Assembly: GCA_903813345.2 (NCBI GenBank)
Contig: CAIIXF020000006.1
Coordinates: 33,581,524-33,641,523 of the forward strand
From: Owenia fusiformis
Lineage: Eukaryota > Annelida > Polychaeta > Sabellida > Oweniidae
Direction of reading: 5' to 3'
DNA: 60,000 bases
Below the pieces are notes generated by a model that saw only the letters and a list, made by a program, of their open reading frames with translations, made no database searches and was not told the DNA's origin. Positions 37,167 through 48,162 of this stretch are shown here, one piece after another. The translations under genes were made by a program, and so were the position numbers. The number at the start of each line of letters is the position of its first letter. The first letter of the stretch is position 1.

Positions 37167-39454
37167 ATGTCACCACCAAAAGTGGTGACATATTGTTATG
37201 GTCTCCGTTTTTTTTGCGACGGCGGTTGGCGTCCGGCGGTTGGTGGTTGGCGTCCGGCGGTTGGCGTCTGGCGGTTGGCGTCTGTAACAATTTCTTACAA
37301 CTTCCTATAACTTAACAAATACTGTTTAGACTGACTTCAATTTTTTTCTAAATCATCTACATGTTCTCAGAAGTTCAAATCTGACTTTAGATTTGACATT
37401 TGACCTTCAATGACCTTCTCAAGGTCAAAAAGGTCTTTTTTCAACTTGCTTCACATTGACTAAATTTTTTTTCAAAATCATCTACATGTTCTCAGAAATT
37501 CAAATCTGACTTTAGATTTGACATTTGACCTTCAAATCTGACTTTAGATTTGACATTTGACCTTCAATGACCTTCTCAAGGTCAAAAAAGGTCAAAAAGG
37601 TCTGTTTTCAACTTGCATCAAATTGACTAAATTTTTTTTTCAAAATCATCTACATGTTCTCAGAAATTCAAATCTGACTTAAGATTTGACATTTGACCTT
37701 CGATGACCTTCTCAAGGTCAAAAAAGGTCAAAAAGGTCTGTTTTAAACTTGCTTCAAATTGACTAAAAAAAATTTTCAAAATCATCTACGTGTTCTCAGA
37801 AATTCAAATCTGACTTTAGATTTGACTTAAGATTTGACATTTGACCTTCAATGACCTTCTCAAAGTCAAAAAAGGTCAAAAAGGTCTTTTTTCAACTTGC
37901 TTCAAATTGACTAAATTTTTTTTTCAAAATCACCTACATGTTCTCAGAAATTCAAATCTGACTTTAGATTTGACATTTGACCTTCAATGACCTTCTCAAG
38001 GTCAAAAAAGGTCAAAAAGGTCTGTTTTCAACTTGCTTCAAATTGACTAAATTTTTTTTTCAAAATCATCTACGTGTTCTCAGAAATTCAAATCTGACTT
38101 AAGATTTGACTTAAGATTTGACATTTGACCTTCAATGACCTTCTCAAGGTCAAAAAAGGTCAAAAAGGTCTGTTTTCAACTTGCTTCAAATTGACTAAAA
38201 AAATTTTTCAAAATCATCTACGTGTTCTCAGAAATTCAAATCTGACTTTAGATTTGACTTAAGATTTGACATTTGACCTTCAATGACCTTCTCAAAGTCA
38301 AAAAAGGTCAAAAAGGTCTTTTTTCAACTTGCTTCAAATTGACAAAAATTTTTTTTCAAAATCATCTGCATGTTCTCAGAAATTCAAATCTGACTTAAGA
38401 TTTGACATTTGACCTTCAATGACCTTCTCAATGTCAAAAAAGGTCAAAAAGGTCTTTTTTCAACTTGCTTCAAATTGACTAAATTTTTTTCAAAATCATC
38501 TCCATGTTCTCAGAAATTCAAATATGACTTTAGATTTGACATTTGACCTTCAATGACCTTCTCAAGGTAAAAAAAGGTCTTTTTTCAACTTGCTTCAAAT
38601 TGACTAATTTCTTTTTTCAAAATCAGCTACATGTTCTCAGAAATTCAAATCTGACTTTAGATTTGACATTTGACCTTAAATGACCTTCTCAATGTCAAAA
38701 AAGGTAAAAAAGGTCTGTTTTCAACTTGCTTCAAATTGACTAAAAAAAATTTTCAAAATCATCTACGTGTTCTCAGAAATTCAAATCTGACTTTAGATTT
38801 GACTTTAGATTTGACATTTGACCTTCAATGACCTTCTCAATGTCAAAAAAGGTCAAAAAGATCTTTTTTCAACTTGCTTCAAATTGACTAAATTTTTTTT
38901 TCAAAATCATCTGCATGTTCTCAGAAATTCAAATCTGACTTTAGATTTGACATTTGACCTTCAATGACCTTCTCAATGTCAAAAAAGGTCAAAAAAGTAT
39001 TTTTTCATCTTGCTTCAAATTGACTAAATTTTTTTTCAAAATCATCTACATGTTCTCAAAAATTCAAATATGACTTTAGATTTGACTTTAGATTTGACAT
39101 TTGACCTTCAATGACCTTCTCAAGGTCAAAAAAGGTCAAAAAGGTCTTTTTTCAACTTGCTTCAAATTGACTAATTTTTTTTTTTCAAAATCATCTACAT
39201 GTTCTCAGAAATTCAAATCTGACTTTAGATTTGACATTTGACCTTAAATGACCTTCTCAAGGTCAAAAAAGGTCAAAAAGGTCTGTTTTCAACTTGCTTC
39301 AAATTGACCAATTTTTTTTTTCAAAATCATCTACATCTTTTCAGAAGTTCAAATTTGACTTTACAAGTTCTCAGAAATTCAAATCTGACTTAAGTTTGAA
39401 CTCATGATATTGTGAGCAACTAGGTGGTGACATTTTGTCATGTTAATGCCTTGT
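37167..39454 (-). mobile_element. Tandem-repeat-bearing element, right (inverted) copy
   Basis: Opens with the hairpin ATGTCACCACCAAAAGTGGT then GACATA and the GC-rich GGCGTCCGGCGGTTGG tract, followed by about 14 inverted ~135-bp units (CAACTTGCTTCAAATTGACT, TGACCTTCAATGACCTTCTC), and ends GGTGGTGACATTTTGTCATG then TTAATGCC. It is the same element as 33422-35320 in opposite orientation, with more units and several internal duplications of ATCTGACTTTAGATTTGAC. Confidence 0.8.
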
Positions 39455-39459
39455 TTAGG

Positions 39460-40740
39460 TCTTTACAATGATAAGTTTTCTGTTCGATTTATATTAAAAA
39501 CATAGACTCGCAAACTGTTTCAAAGGCTATTCATACTTCTTTTCTTTCTAGAAATACTCCATTGGAGTAAATTCAATGTAAACCTTGTGAACATATATTA
39601 TCAATAGAGTATTGTGTGATTTATCCATAGACACGCAAACTAGGTCAATACTGAACTTTTTTGAACGCAATAATATAAATTCATTTATTTATTTTGTAGG
39701 AAAACACCAACCACATTTTGATCCACTTTATGTTTTTTTTTATACAGACATACACTCCCCTCCATGAGTTTGTGGCAATCCCAACTCCCCTCTTGGATAA
39801 TGTGTTAAAGCCTCGTGATGTTTTTTTTATGAATTCTGCATAATCTGTAAAGAAAAAACTTCTTTTAGGACTGGACATATAAAATGATATCATTTTCGAG
39901 ACCTCCAATAATTTCCTAATTTCATCATTTTCAATATTTACAACGGGTCGGAAATTGATGACAAATCTGATAAATTTTTGAAAAACGACATTCCTATACC
40001 AACTAATGGTGTGATGCAAGTCATATGAGGGAATATCAATCCATCCAAACTCTCCAAACTCTCTTTATTTAACAAAAAATTCAGGTTTAAAAAGTTATAG
40101 GAGTACAAATTTACAAAAAATATTTTCTCAGAAACCCCTCCCATTAAAATAATACAGGAGGCGAAAAACGATTTTCAAAAATGACTGAGAAACCCCTCCT
40201 ATTGAAATAACACTGGAAGCGAAAAATGATTTTCAAAAATGACTTTGAAACTCTGTAACCTTAGTGTTCATAAAGTAAACGAAGCACTTGGCAATTGTCA
40301 TACAAAAAGTTATATTAATTCAATTTTCTATATTGAAATATATTTTGGTGAACTGAAATCGGATTTGCCTCGAACCACCATTGACATGAGTTTATACTGG
40401 AATGACGACTTTCAAAAATTCAACAACTTTGTCATCAATTTTCGACCTATTGTATAATTGAGGAAAATTTGGGAAAAGTATTTTCTTTGCAGATTATGGA
40501 ACTAAAAAATTATACATAAATAGGCTTTAACACAAAGTCCAATGGGGGAGTTAGGGTTACCAAACTTACGGAGAAGAGTGTACTTTCAAAATATATCCCA
40601 TGTTAACTTATATATTTATTTCCTCACGTGGTTAAACATCTGTCACCTCTATGCTATTCATTCAATGTTTTTCTGCGCAGTCAATTCAAATTTTTGCGTT
40701 GTTGAAGTTGTTCGACAAAATTATTCTGTTTTGATAAGTA
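39460..40740. other. Intergenic upstream of galactosyltransferase-like gene
   Basis: Contains a locally inverted and duplicated segment: AATGACGACTTTCAAAAATT near 40400 against AATTTTTGAAAAACGACATT near 39970, and a repeated GAGAAACCCCTCCYATTRAA phrase near 40130 and 40189. No gene. Confidence 0.4.
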
Positions 40741-40742
40741 TA

Positions 40743-43700
40743 ATGGTCAATTTTAGAGTTAAGCTGTTTCTAATATGGATTTTTCTGGTTTCATTGTATA
40801 TATGCCAGTATTTTTTATCAAGCCTATATAGTCAAAATGAAATTAAACTAAAAAGATGGATTACAAACGGCACGACGAATGTACTCATCCAAGACTCACA
40901 AAAACGGAAACATTATAAAATTCTATGCTGGTTCTTGACAAGTCCTGATGCTCTGGAGAAAAAGGCAAAATACGTGAGGGACACATGGGCAAAACACTGC
41001 GACATAGATTTGTATATGAGTTCCAAAGATAACAAGACATTTCCAACAATTGGATTTAACGTTACCGAGGGAAGAGAGCACTTAGCTGAGAAATCTAGAT
41101 TAGCGTGGACTTATGTCTACGACCATTATTTTAACACGGCTGATTATTTTGTTAAAGCAGACACAGATACCTTTATAGTTGTGGAAAATTTGAGAAAAAT
41201 GTTACAAAACTACGACCCGAAAAATGCAGAATTTTTTGGACATATGTACTATTATGGAAGAAGAACGAAAGATGGAATGTTTATGGCCGGTGGGCCCGGA
41301 ATTGTCGTAAGCAAGGAAGCATTGAGGAGATTGGTTATACTTGGAATTAAGAAAGCTACGGGAAATAACAAATGCATTCCGGATGGGGGTAGTAAGTCAA
41401 TGAGTTTTGTTTATTATGTAAAATAAATTAAGGTGCATTGTGATATACGGTGACCGCACAAATGAAAAAGTCATATTTCCGAGTTATAATATCTGTATGG
41501 CGACTCTACGGCCTGTAAAAAACTGGATATCCCCTACGGAGACGGCTAGGTTGACATGCAGTCGCCGTATGCAAATGTGACCGAGCCTTTACACTGGGGA
41601 TGATCTGGAAACGAGGACATGATATTTTCTCGATTCATCACTTTTATCCTTCATATGTCAACTAAATGTTTGGCCTGTATGTAGCGCGTCTCGGTTTCGA
41701 AATATGGTTATCTAAGCAATTACATTCAGTAATTGTTTGGCTAATTTCAAAACAATTCCCTCGCTTAGCAGGAAAGGAAGAACGTTAAGTCAGACGAATA
41801 CGGTACATAGATTTATGTACCGTGAAACGGAGACGTATATTTCAATAATACCTGAAAGTACAAAGTTAAGGGGTGACGCAGAGTAAAACCTCTTTAATAC
41901 TCAGAGGGACAAGAAAACAAGTCATGGAAGTTATCACAAAATGCTCTAAATTTGATACCTTTCTATCTAATTTGCAAAAACTAGATTTTAAAATAGTGTA
42001 ACATATCTAGTTTCAGTAAATTAACAAAATTGAACCGCGCATATTGTATATTAGATCTGGAACTTTGAAATTAGTATTTTCTTTAAATAAAATGTTTCAG
42101 AGTATTTATCTCGCACTTTTTATAATTAGTAACTCTTTAGATGCTCTTTATGCTACATGTACTTATCAATTATGTCATGGTTTCTCAGTACCGGCGCCCG
42201 GCCGATGAATATTGTGTTAAGAATTGCATTCAATTTTGATCAAAATACTCATCAGCCGGGCGCCAAAGAGAATCGGATGCGATCATGACATAACACGTGT
42301 CTCATGATGTTATATACGTGATATATATATATATATACTTTGCAAACGATACAAAAGACCTTGGAATACTAAAACCATTGATTCTATTCCAAGGAAAGAC
42401 AAAGTATCAGTCTCATGTAGCTTTTTGACGTCTTCGTTTTTAGAATTTTGGAGAAAATCGCAATTGTTGTATTGGTCTCGTGACGTTTTGGTCATTTACA
42501 AGGAGAGTTCTGGCCCATTTTTATTACATTTCCCTGCTGTAATATGTTTTCCTATGCGGCGGATCTGGCGGTGGCCAAATGGATGCATATAGGCCTAACA
42601 CAACCAAATGCTATAACATGCGTATTCTCATGTAAATGATTTGTCTTTCAAAGAAAACTAGGATTTGTGGACATGTTTTCAAAAATCAAAAGATCTCACC
42701 TGTTGAATACGCCATCTATAGAAAATGTCAAAAATTGTAACTCTGATTTTGACAGATGGAGGCAGGTCAAAAAGGTCAATTTTCTAAAGAAAATGCACCT
42801 TAATTACGTCAAATCATGTGTTAGAGTTGGTCCATACATACACTTTTTCATTCATGTACTTACCAAAATCCAACCACTGGTGATGCTAATATAATTACAA
42901 TAATTGGACTATATTCTTGTTTTTAAAATGCCATCTATTCGTCTTCCCACTCGGAGGAAAGATTTTAAATAAGTTGTGTGTCCCCATAGCCTGTATAAAC
43001 CTATATAATCAGGCGATGCCTTCTCGTTTTATATCTCTATAAATGGTTTCTGTGAGATTGTGTCATTGCAACCAGGGCAGTACCAATTGCTATATTATAC
43101 TTCATTATTTTAGTGGAGGATGTAAAAACGTGTAGTTGCTTGTACAAGACGGGGTCTCGACCTGTTAACTCCACGGATCACTTGGGGAGGGAGCGGTTTC
43201 TTGTTTGGCCTCCGCATAATTACATAATGCGTATGCTACCAAAATGGTACATTGGCATGGATGCTGATAAAGGGAAAAATCAGGTAACCTTTTTGAATTA
43301 GTTAATTCTCATTTTAGGACATTTTGAACTTCAGAAATATTAAAACTACCCCATATTTATGAAAGTACTATTTATTCAACTTTTTACGCGGCAAAATACC
43401 ATGAAGTTGTAATGAGCGCCATTTCAGACTGAAATTGAAAAAAAATAAATTAAAAAATGTAGTCTAGTCTTGAAGAAAGTTTATTGACACAAAAATTCAA
43501 AGTCATGATAACCCGTTAACGTTAACCCGTACAGCCTTTTTATTTATTTCGTGAAGCCACTCAGTAAAATTACGATTTCTCTGCAACCTGATGTCCAATA
43601 AAGATCATTCAAGTATCTATGTGTTCCTGACATGTTTGGGCGTCCAGGAATAACAACGTCAACCCAAAGTTTGCACGGGAAATTGACGCAATTCATGACT

Positions 43701-46700
43701 GAAATCGGGAAGACAAAATTTGTGATTCACAAACAAAATTGCTTGTGAAAACTATTTACAAAAGTGTTCCAGAGACTCTAATCTACTTGGCTAAGGTTTT
43801 ATTTGAAGATACATTGCCTTATTAAGCAGGTAGAGGGGCATACAGAACACGTAAGCAAATGCTATGTTGAAAATATTCTTACGCGTCGCACGAAACTGGG
43901 GACAATTAGAGTAACATATGGCGTCAAAATACCAAAACAATACAATGGGCAGTATAGGGCGCAATCAGCATTATTACGTCAAAAACGACAAGCGTTACAT
44001 TTTGTCAAGTTTAGTCAACCTAAAAATAAGATGCTTTATTCTTATTCAATCCTGATAAAATTCACAGAGCAACAAGATCTCGAGGACAATATTTCTAAAA
44101 TGTTTTTGATTTAAAAAAAACGGTCAGGAAATCCACTCGGGGCGTTAGTAAAAATTGATATGTATGTATGGGATTTGTCAAGGAGGATTGGCTCCCAGGA
44201 TCGAAACTCGATATTTTCCAACAATGAAAACGTCGAAATGTCGTTATTTTCTGAAATTAAAACCGACTATAAATTCAAAATAAACAGTTCAAAAGATTCG
44301 AACCAATATCTCGATCGTTTCTTGTGAGTTTTGGAATTTTTCGTTTGGAAATAAGACCAAAATTCACGATTTAAATGTTGAAGTGAACAAAATGGCGGCT
44401 GTTTGAATTCGAATTTTGTATTACGACATACCCATATATGGGACAGAATATCGGTAGTGCACTCTGGGAGCCAATCCTCCTTGGGATTTGTGGTAAAAAA
44501 TCGATGCGTTACATTTTTTCAAGTCTCTAAAAGCAACTCTTATTCTCTTATTATTTGATAAATAAAGAAATCGGTTATTGTTTTGTAAATTTCGCCATGA
44601 CAATATTGTGTAGTTAAATTTTTTTGGAAATCAGACCTAAATTAGAAGATTAAATTAATTTAAAATCTTAAAAGCGTTCATATAAGACGATTTGAACTGT
44701 AGCCGCTAGGCTTTTGTGACGTCATAATAGCACATGTTTCAATGAATAAAATGTGAAATTTTAGTAAAATTCTGATCAGTATTTCAAAAGTTATCCCAAT
44801 TTCAACGAACCGTGTAAGCGTGAAATGTTACGCCTTACAGCGTATTTGACGATGTCGGAGTACATTTAACTTCAAAATTATGGTAGATCACAATACACTT
44901 TTCATGGAAAAATAATTTCAGTGAAATGCGAATAAAAAATACTTCAAAATGATATCTAATGCACATACTTAGCTTTTTACATAAGGCAGATATTAACGCT
45001 TAAATCTGAGATTAGCCCGTATATTTCAAGCAGATATGAAATGGTATTTTTAACATAAAGGAATCAATATAATTTTTAGGTAGATGTATTTGGACATGTT
45101 TTCTCATCAGTAGTGTGAAAACTATTTCACTCTAACGATCGTTATAGCTGCTTAATAAGCAATATTCGAATTGGTTGTGACGTTATTGGCCCCCACGTGA
45201 TCTCTCACTGGTCCCCATGTGGCCCATTTTGGTCCATTAGATCATGACGTCATAATGCCAAAATGTTTTGTTATTTGTTTACACAACAATCCTATGGTTG
45301 CCGTGACGTTGTGATTACTATGGAACCAATGAACCATAGCTATATTTTGTATATGACGTTACTTATCACGTGGGGGCCAATTTGATTTATCAGTTAGTTT
45401 TATTTCGTTATCTATGACCGTTAGCAGTTATCTAACATTTATTTTATAATGGCTATCGCAAGAACTCTACGATGGGCTTACAATGGAGAAAACCGCATTT
45501 TTGTAGCTGCAAGTTGAGAAAAGCTATTTCAGTTGTCCTTTCAGTTTTGTTATTACATGTCACGTAGGCCAGTGTTTTATATGGGGATTATAAGTACTTT
45601 ACTTGTTTACATGAAAGTAAATCATTACATATAATCTCACGCCCCGTGATCGTACAAAAATGATGGAGGGGGGGGGGGATTAGGCGATTTCTGCAAGAAA
45701 ACTCAACAAATTTGGAAGATTTATTTTTTCAAGAGAAAATTTACAACTGAATTGCCAAATGAATATGCGCAGTGTATGGCAAAATATGTTAGGTCATCTA
45801 GTATTTTTTGAACTGATACCCTTCTAAGATATGAGATCTATTAAAAAAGGCGCATCATCACCAATGTGCAAAAGTCAATGTTTTTGCTATAATCGGGCAA
45901 CAATGGTCTACACGACCTGTAATAAATAGGTATGAGGTCCGTTATTATCACAATACTAGTAATGACATTGCTCACTTTTTAAAGTTAGTTTCCATGCATT
46001 ATACAAAAAAATAATCGAAATAAATTAATTTGGGATGGAGGGGGGATCGGATGGAGGGGGATCACGTGTAAATAAGACATGATAAGACATGTTACTTGAA
46101 TTTATTCTTATGACTCCAAATTTTCCCATTTTCCATTCTCCAGAGATATAATATCCAGTTTCTTACTGGGGTACTGAGTTTAGTTTTTTTAAATACACGA
46201 GTTCTTGTGAATTTGTTCCATCGTAAAGATATATGAATCCCCCTCCATCCCAAATTAATTTATTTCGATTATTTTTTGTATAACACATGGAAACTAACTT
46301 TAAAAAGTGAGCAATGTCATAAGTATTGTGATAATAACGTCCCTTATACCTATTTATTACAGGTCGTGTAGACCATTGTTGCCCGATTTATAGCAAAAAC
46401 ATTGACTTTTGCACGTTGGTGATGATGCACCTTTTTCAATATATAGATCTCATATCTTAGAAGGGTATCAGTTCAAAAAAATACGAGATGACCTAACATA
46501 TTTTGCCATGCACTGCGCCTATTCATTTGGCAATTCAGTTGTAAATTTTCTCTTGAAAAAATAAATTTTCCAAATTTGTTGAGTTTTCTTGCAGAAATCG
46601 CCTAATCCCCCCCTCCATCATTTTTGTACGATCACCGGGCGTGAATCTGCAGTCTTCCGTGTTTTATCTGGGTTTGTATTGTCTTATTGGGGCTTTTCGA

Positions 46701-47145
46701 CTTTAAAACAAACCATACCTAGATGGATTTGTGTCTCGGGAACATTTTTGTAAATTGTTATTATAACCAATTCTGAAAGAATATCACATATTTTTGTCTT
46801 CCCGATTTCAGTCATGAATTCGCGTGCGTTGTCATTACCGGATGCCCAAACGTGTCAGGAACACATAGATACTCATATGATCTTGATTGGACATCAGGGT
46901 GCAGAGAAATCGTAATTTTACTGAGTGGCTTCACGAAAAAATAAGCAGCAATTATAAGCCACCTTAATCAAAGGTATTTCATTTTCCAGGGAGTGAACTG
47001 TTGCAGCGATCATCCAATTGCCTTTCATTACATTGATCCACAGCTGATGCACACAATGTATTACATGTTTTATAAAACAAAAGTGGATGCAACATTTGTC
47101 AAACAGCGTGCCGATCTGAATAGAAATGTTACTCACATCGTTTAG
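40743..47145 (+). CDS. C1GALT1: Core-1 beta-1,3-galactosyltransferase-like (GT31), three exons
   Basis: Exons 40743-41391, 43114-43283 and 46990-47145 join in phases 1 and 0 (donors GTAAGT and GTAACC; acceptors ATTTTTAG and TTTTCCAG) to 324 residues; human C1GALT1 has 363. Residues 6-28 are a type II signal anchor, so the enzyme should sit in the Golgi. Landmarks are ILCWFLTSPDALEKKAKYVR with DTWAKHC (60-86), the DxD-type KADTDTF (138-144; metal and UDP-Gal binding), MFMAGGPGIVVSKEAL (179-194), the ED motif at exon 2 (218-219), the LP-(K)WY block and GVNCCSDHPIAFHYID (274-289). Expected reaction: Gal from UDP-Gal to Ser/Thr-linked GalNAc (T antigen). The ATG at 40743 was chosen because it precedes the anchor directly; upstream frame is a run-on. 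The usual GRC after the ED motif is replaced. AATAAA lies at 47169. The large invertebrate family makes strict orthology uncertain. Confidence 0.88.
41431..41588. mobile_element. PIF/Harbinger-like MITE in intron 1, 158 bp
   Basis: Left AGGTGCATTGTGATATACGG and right (reverse complement) AGGCTCGGTCACATTTGCAT, flanked by TTA (41428-41430 and 41589-41591). A diverged relative of the element at 30377-30536. It begins 40 bp after the exon-1 donor. Confidence 0.6.
42172..42294. mobile_element. Short hairpin MITE, ~123 bp
   Basis: TATGTCATG, then GGCGCCCGGCCGATGAATAT, is inverted as AATACTCATCAGCCGGGCGC, then CATGACATA. The GC-rich GGCGCCCGGC arms stand out from the AT-rich intron. Confidence 0.6.
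44179..44483. mobile_element. hAT-type MITE, 305 bp, copy 2
   Basis: Ends CAAGGAGGATTGGCTCCCAG and CTGGGAGCCAATCCTCCTTG are perfect inverses. Exact 8-bp duplication GGATTTGT at 44171-44178 and 44484-44491. Same length as copy 1 at 13642 and in the opposite orientation. Confidence 0.92.
45185..45380. mobile_element. MITE with TTGGCCCCCACGTGAT ends
   Basis: TTGGCCCCCACGTGAT at the left is exactly inverted at the right (ATCACGTGGGGGCCAA). ~196 bp. A TGACGT motif occurs near both ends. No certain target duplication. Confidence 0.65.
45635..46645. repeat. ~400-bp inverted repeat, ~200-bp spacer
   Basis: The arm 45635-46037 (CCGTGATCGTACAAAAATGA to AAATTAATTTGGGATGGAGG) is repeated inverted at 46238-46645 with only scattered differences. 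Such long near-identical arms would fold into a stable hairpin in the intron RNA. Confidence 0.85.
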
Positions 47146-47451
47146 GAGGACAATATGTTTACTTTTGGAATAAAAGACGGACTTTAAATGCAAAGTCATC
47201 GCTTAAATATATATTTTCTGAATGAGATTCTGAATAAAAAAAAACACGCAGAGAGGGATTACTTAAATGTGCATTGCCGAACTCTGTTCAAACAATTATT
47301 AGAGGCCCAAATGGGGTATTTTCTCCTACTTCCAACAAGATTTCAGTAATACGCTCATTTATATTAGTGAACTGGGCTGGGATGGAAGAATTTTTATTCC
47401 ATAATACTACTGTTTTCCCAGGGAAATTGAAGGAATAAAAATCGGATTGAA

Positions 47452-47570
47452 TCGTATTACATGAAAAAATCGTATTGTCCCCGGGGAAAATCGTATTGGA
47501 GCGTATTACATGAAAAAATCGTATTGTCCCCGGGAAATAATCGTATTGGAGCATATTAACCTATTTTTGG
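47452..47570 (+). repeat. ~59-bp tandem duplication
   Basis: ATTACATGAAAAAATCGTAT then TGTCCCCGGG and AATCGTATTGGAGC occurs twice in tandem. Related CGTATTG phrases continue to ~47990. Confidence 0.7.
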
Positions 47571-47667
47571 TTTCCCGGTTATTTTATTTATTTTATTTTT
47601 CAAACAATGTGCATTTGTTAATATAATGTTTACATTATCCAGATGTAACATTTTAGAGGGATGTATT

Positions 47668-47873
47668 ATGGAATAAATAGGTTATTTCTGGTCGGGATTG
47701 AATATGCGTTTTATTCATCGGAAAATATGACATTGACCTTGGGCAATATGATATTGACACTCGGTCGCTGCGCTCCCTCGGTCAATATTATATTACCCTT
47801 CAGTCAATATCATATTGTCCCTCGGAATAAAACCTATATTCAATCTCTACCAGTAAATAACCTATATTTATCC
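47668..47873. mobile_element. Foldback MITE of the AATAGGTTATTT family, copy 2
   Basis: Outer GGAATAAATAGGTTATTTCT is inverted as CAGTAAATAACCTATATTTA. The interior holds GTCAATATNATATTG blocks in both orientations around CTCGGTCGCTGCGCTCCCTC. Same layout as 32418-32610. Confidence 0.65.
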
Positions 47874-48162
47874 CATGATACTACAACTTCCCGGTGAATA
47901 ACACCCAGGGATATTTTTGATATGGAAAGAAAATCGTATTGTCTCGCCTGGTCCAGCTCACGAAAATCGTATTTACCTCCCAATCCCGCTCACGAAAATG
48001 GTATTCTCCTCCTATTTGTAAATAAGGAAATTTTGAAAGATTTGGAGTATGAATTCATATTTAAGCCTATTAACCACCTATTAAACTCGGGTGAATCATC
48101 ACCATGCTCTGACACAGACAGTTAAAGGCAAAGAAATCTGAGCAATATTTAAGCGAATCCGT

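Larger units (their letters stand above)
43540..46942. mobile_element. Large inverted-repeat-bounded segment in intron 2
   Basis: About 160 bp at 43540-43708 (GTGAAGCCACTCAGTAAAAT, CTGCAACCTGATGTCCAATA, ATTCATGACTGAAATCGGGA) recurs inverted at 46790-46942. Inside lie a hAT-type MITE (44179), a smaller palindrome (45185) and ~400-bp inverted arms (45635 and 46238). It may be one large foldback or a region built by nested insertions. The open frame at 43803-44114 resembles no family. Confidence 0.65.

Noticed and set aside
33422-39454. Regular repeats as a possible CRISPR array
   Set aside because: Units are contiguous ~135-bp tandem repeats without unique spacers, in a eukaryotic genome.
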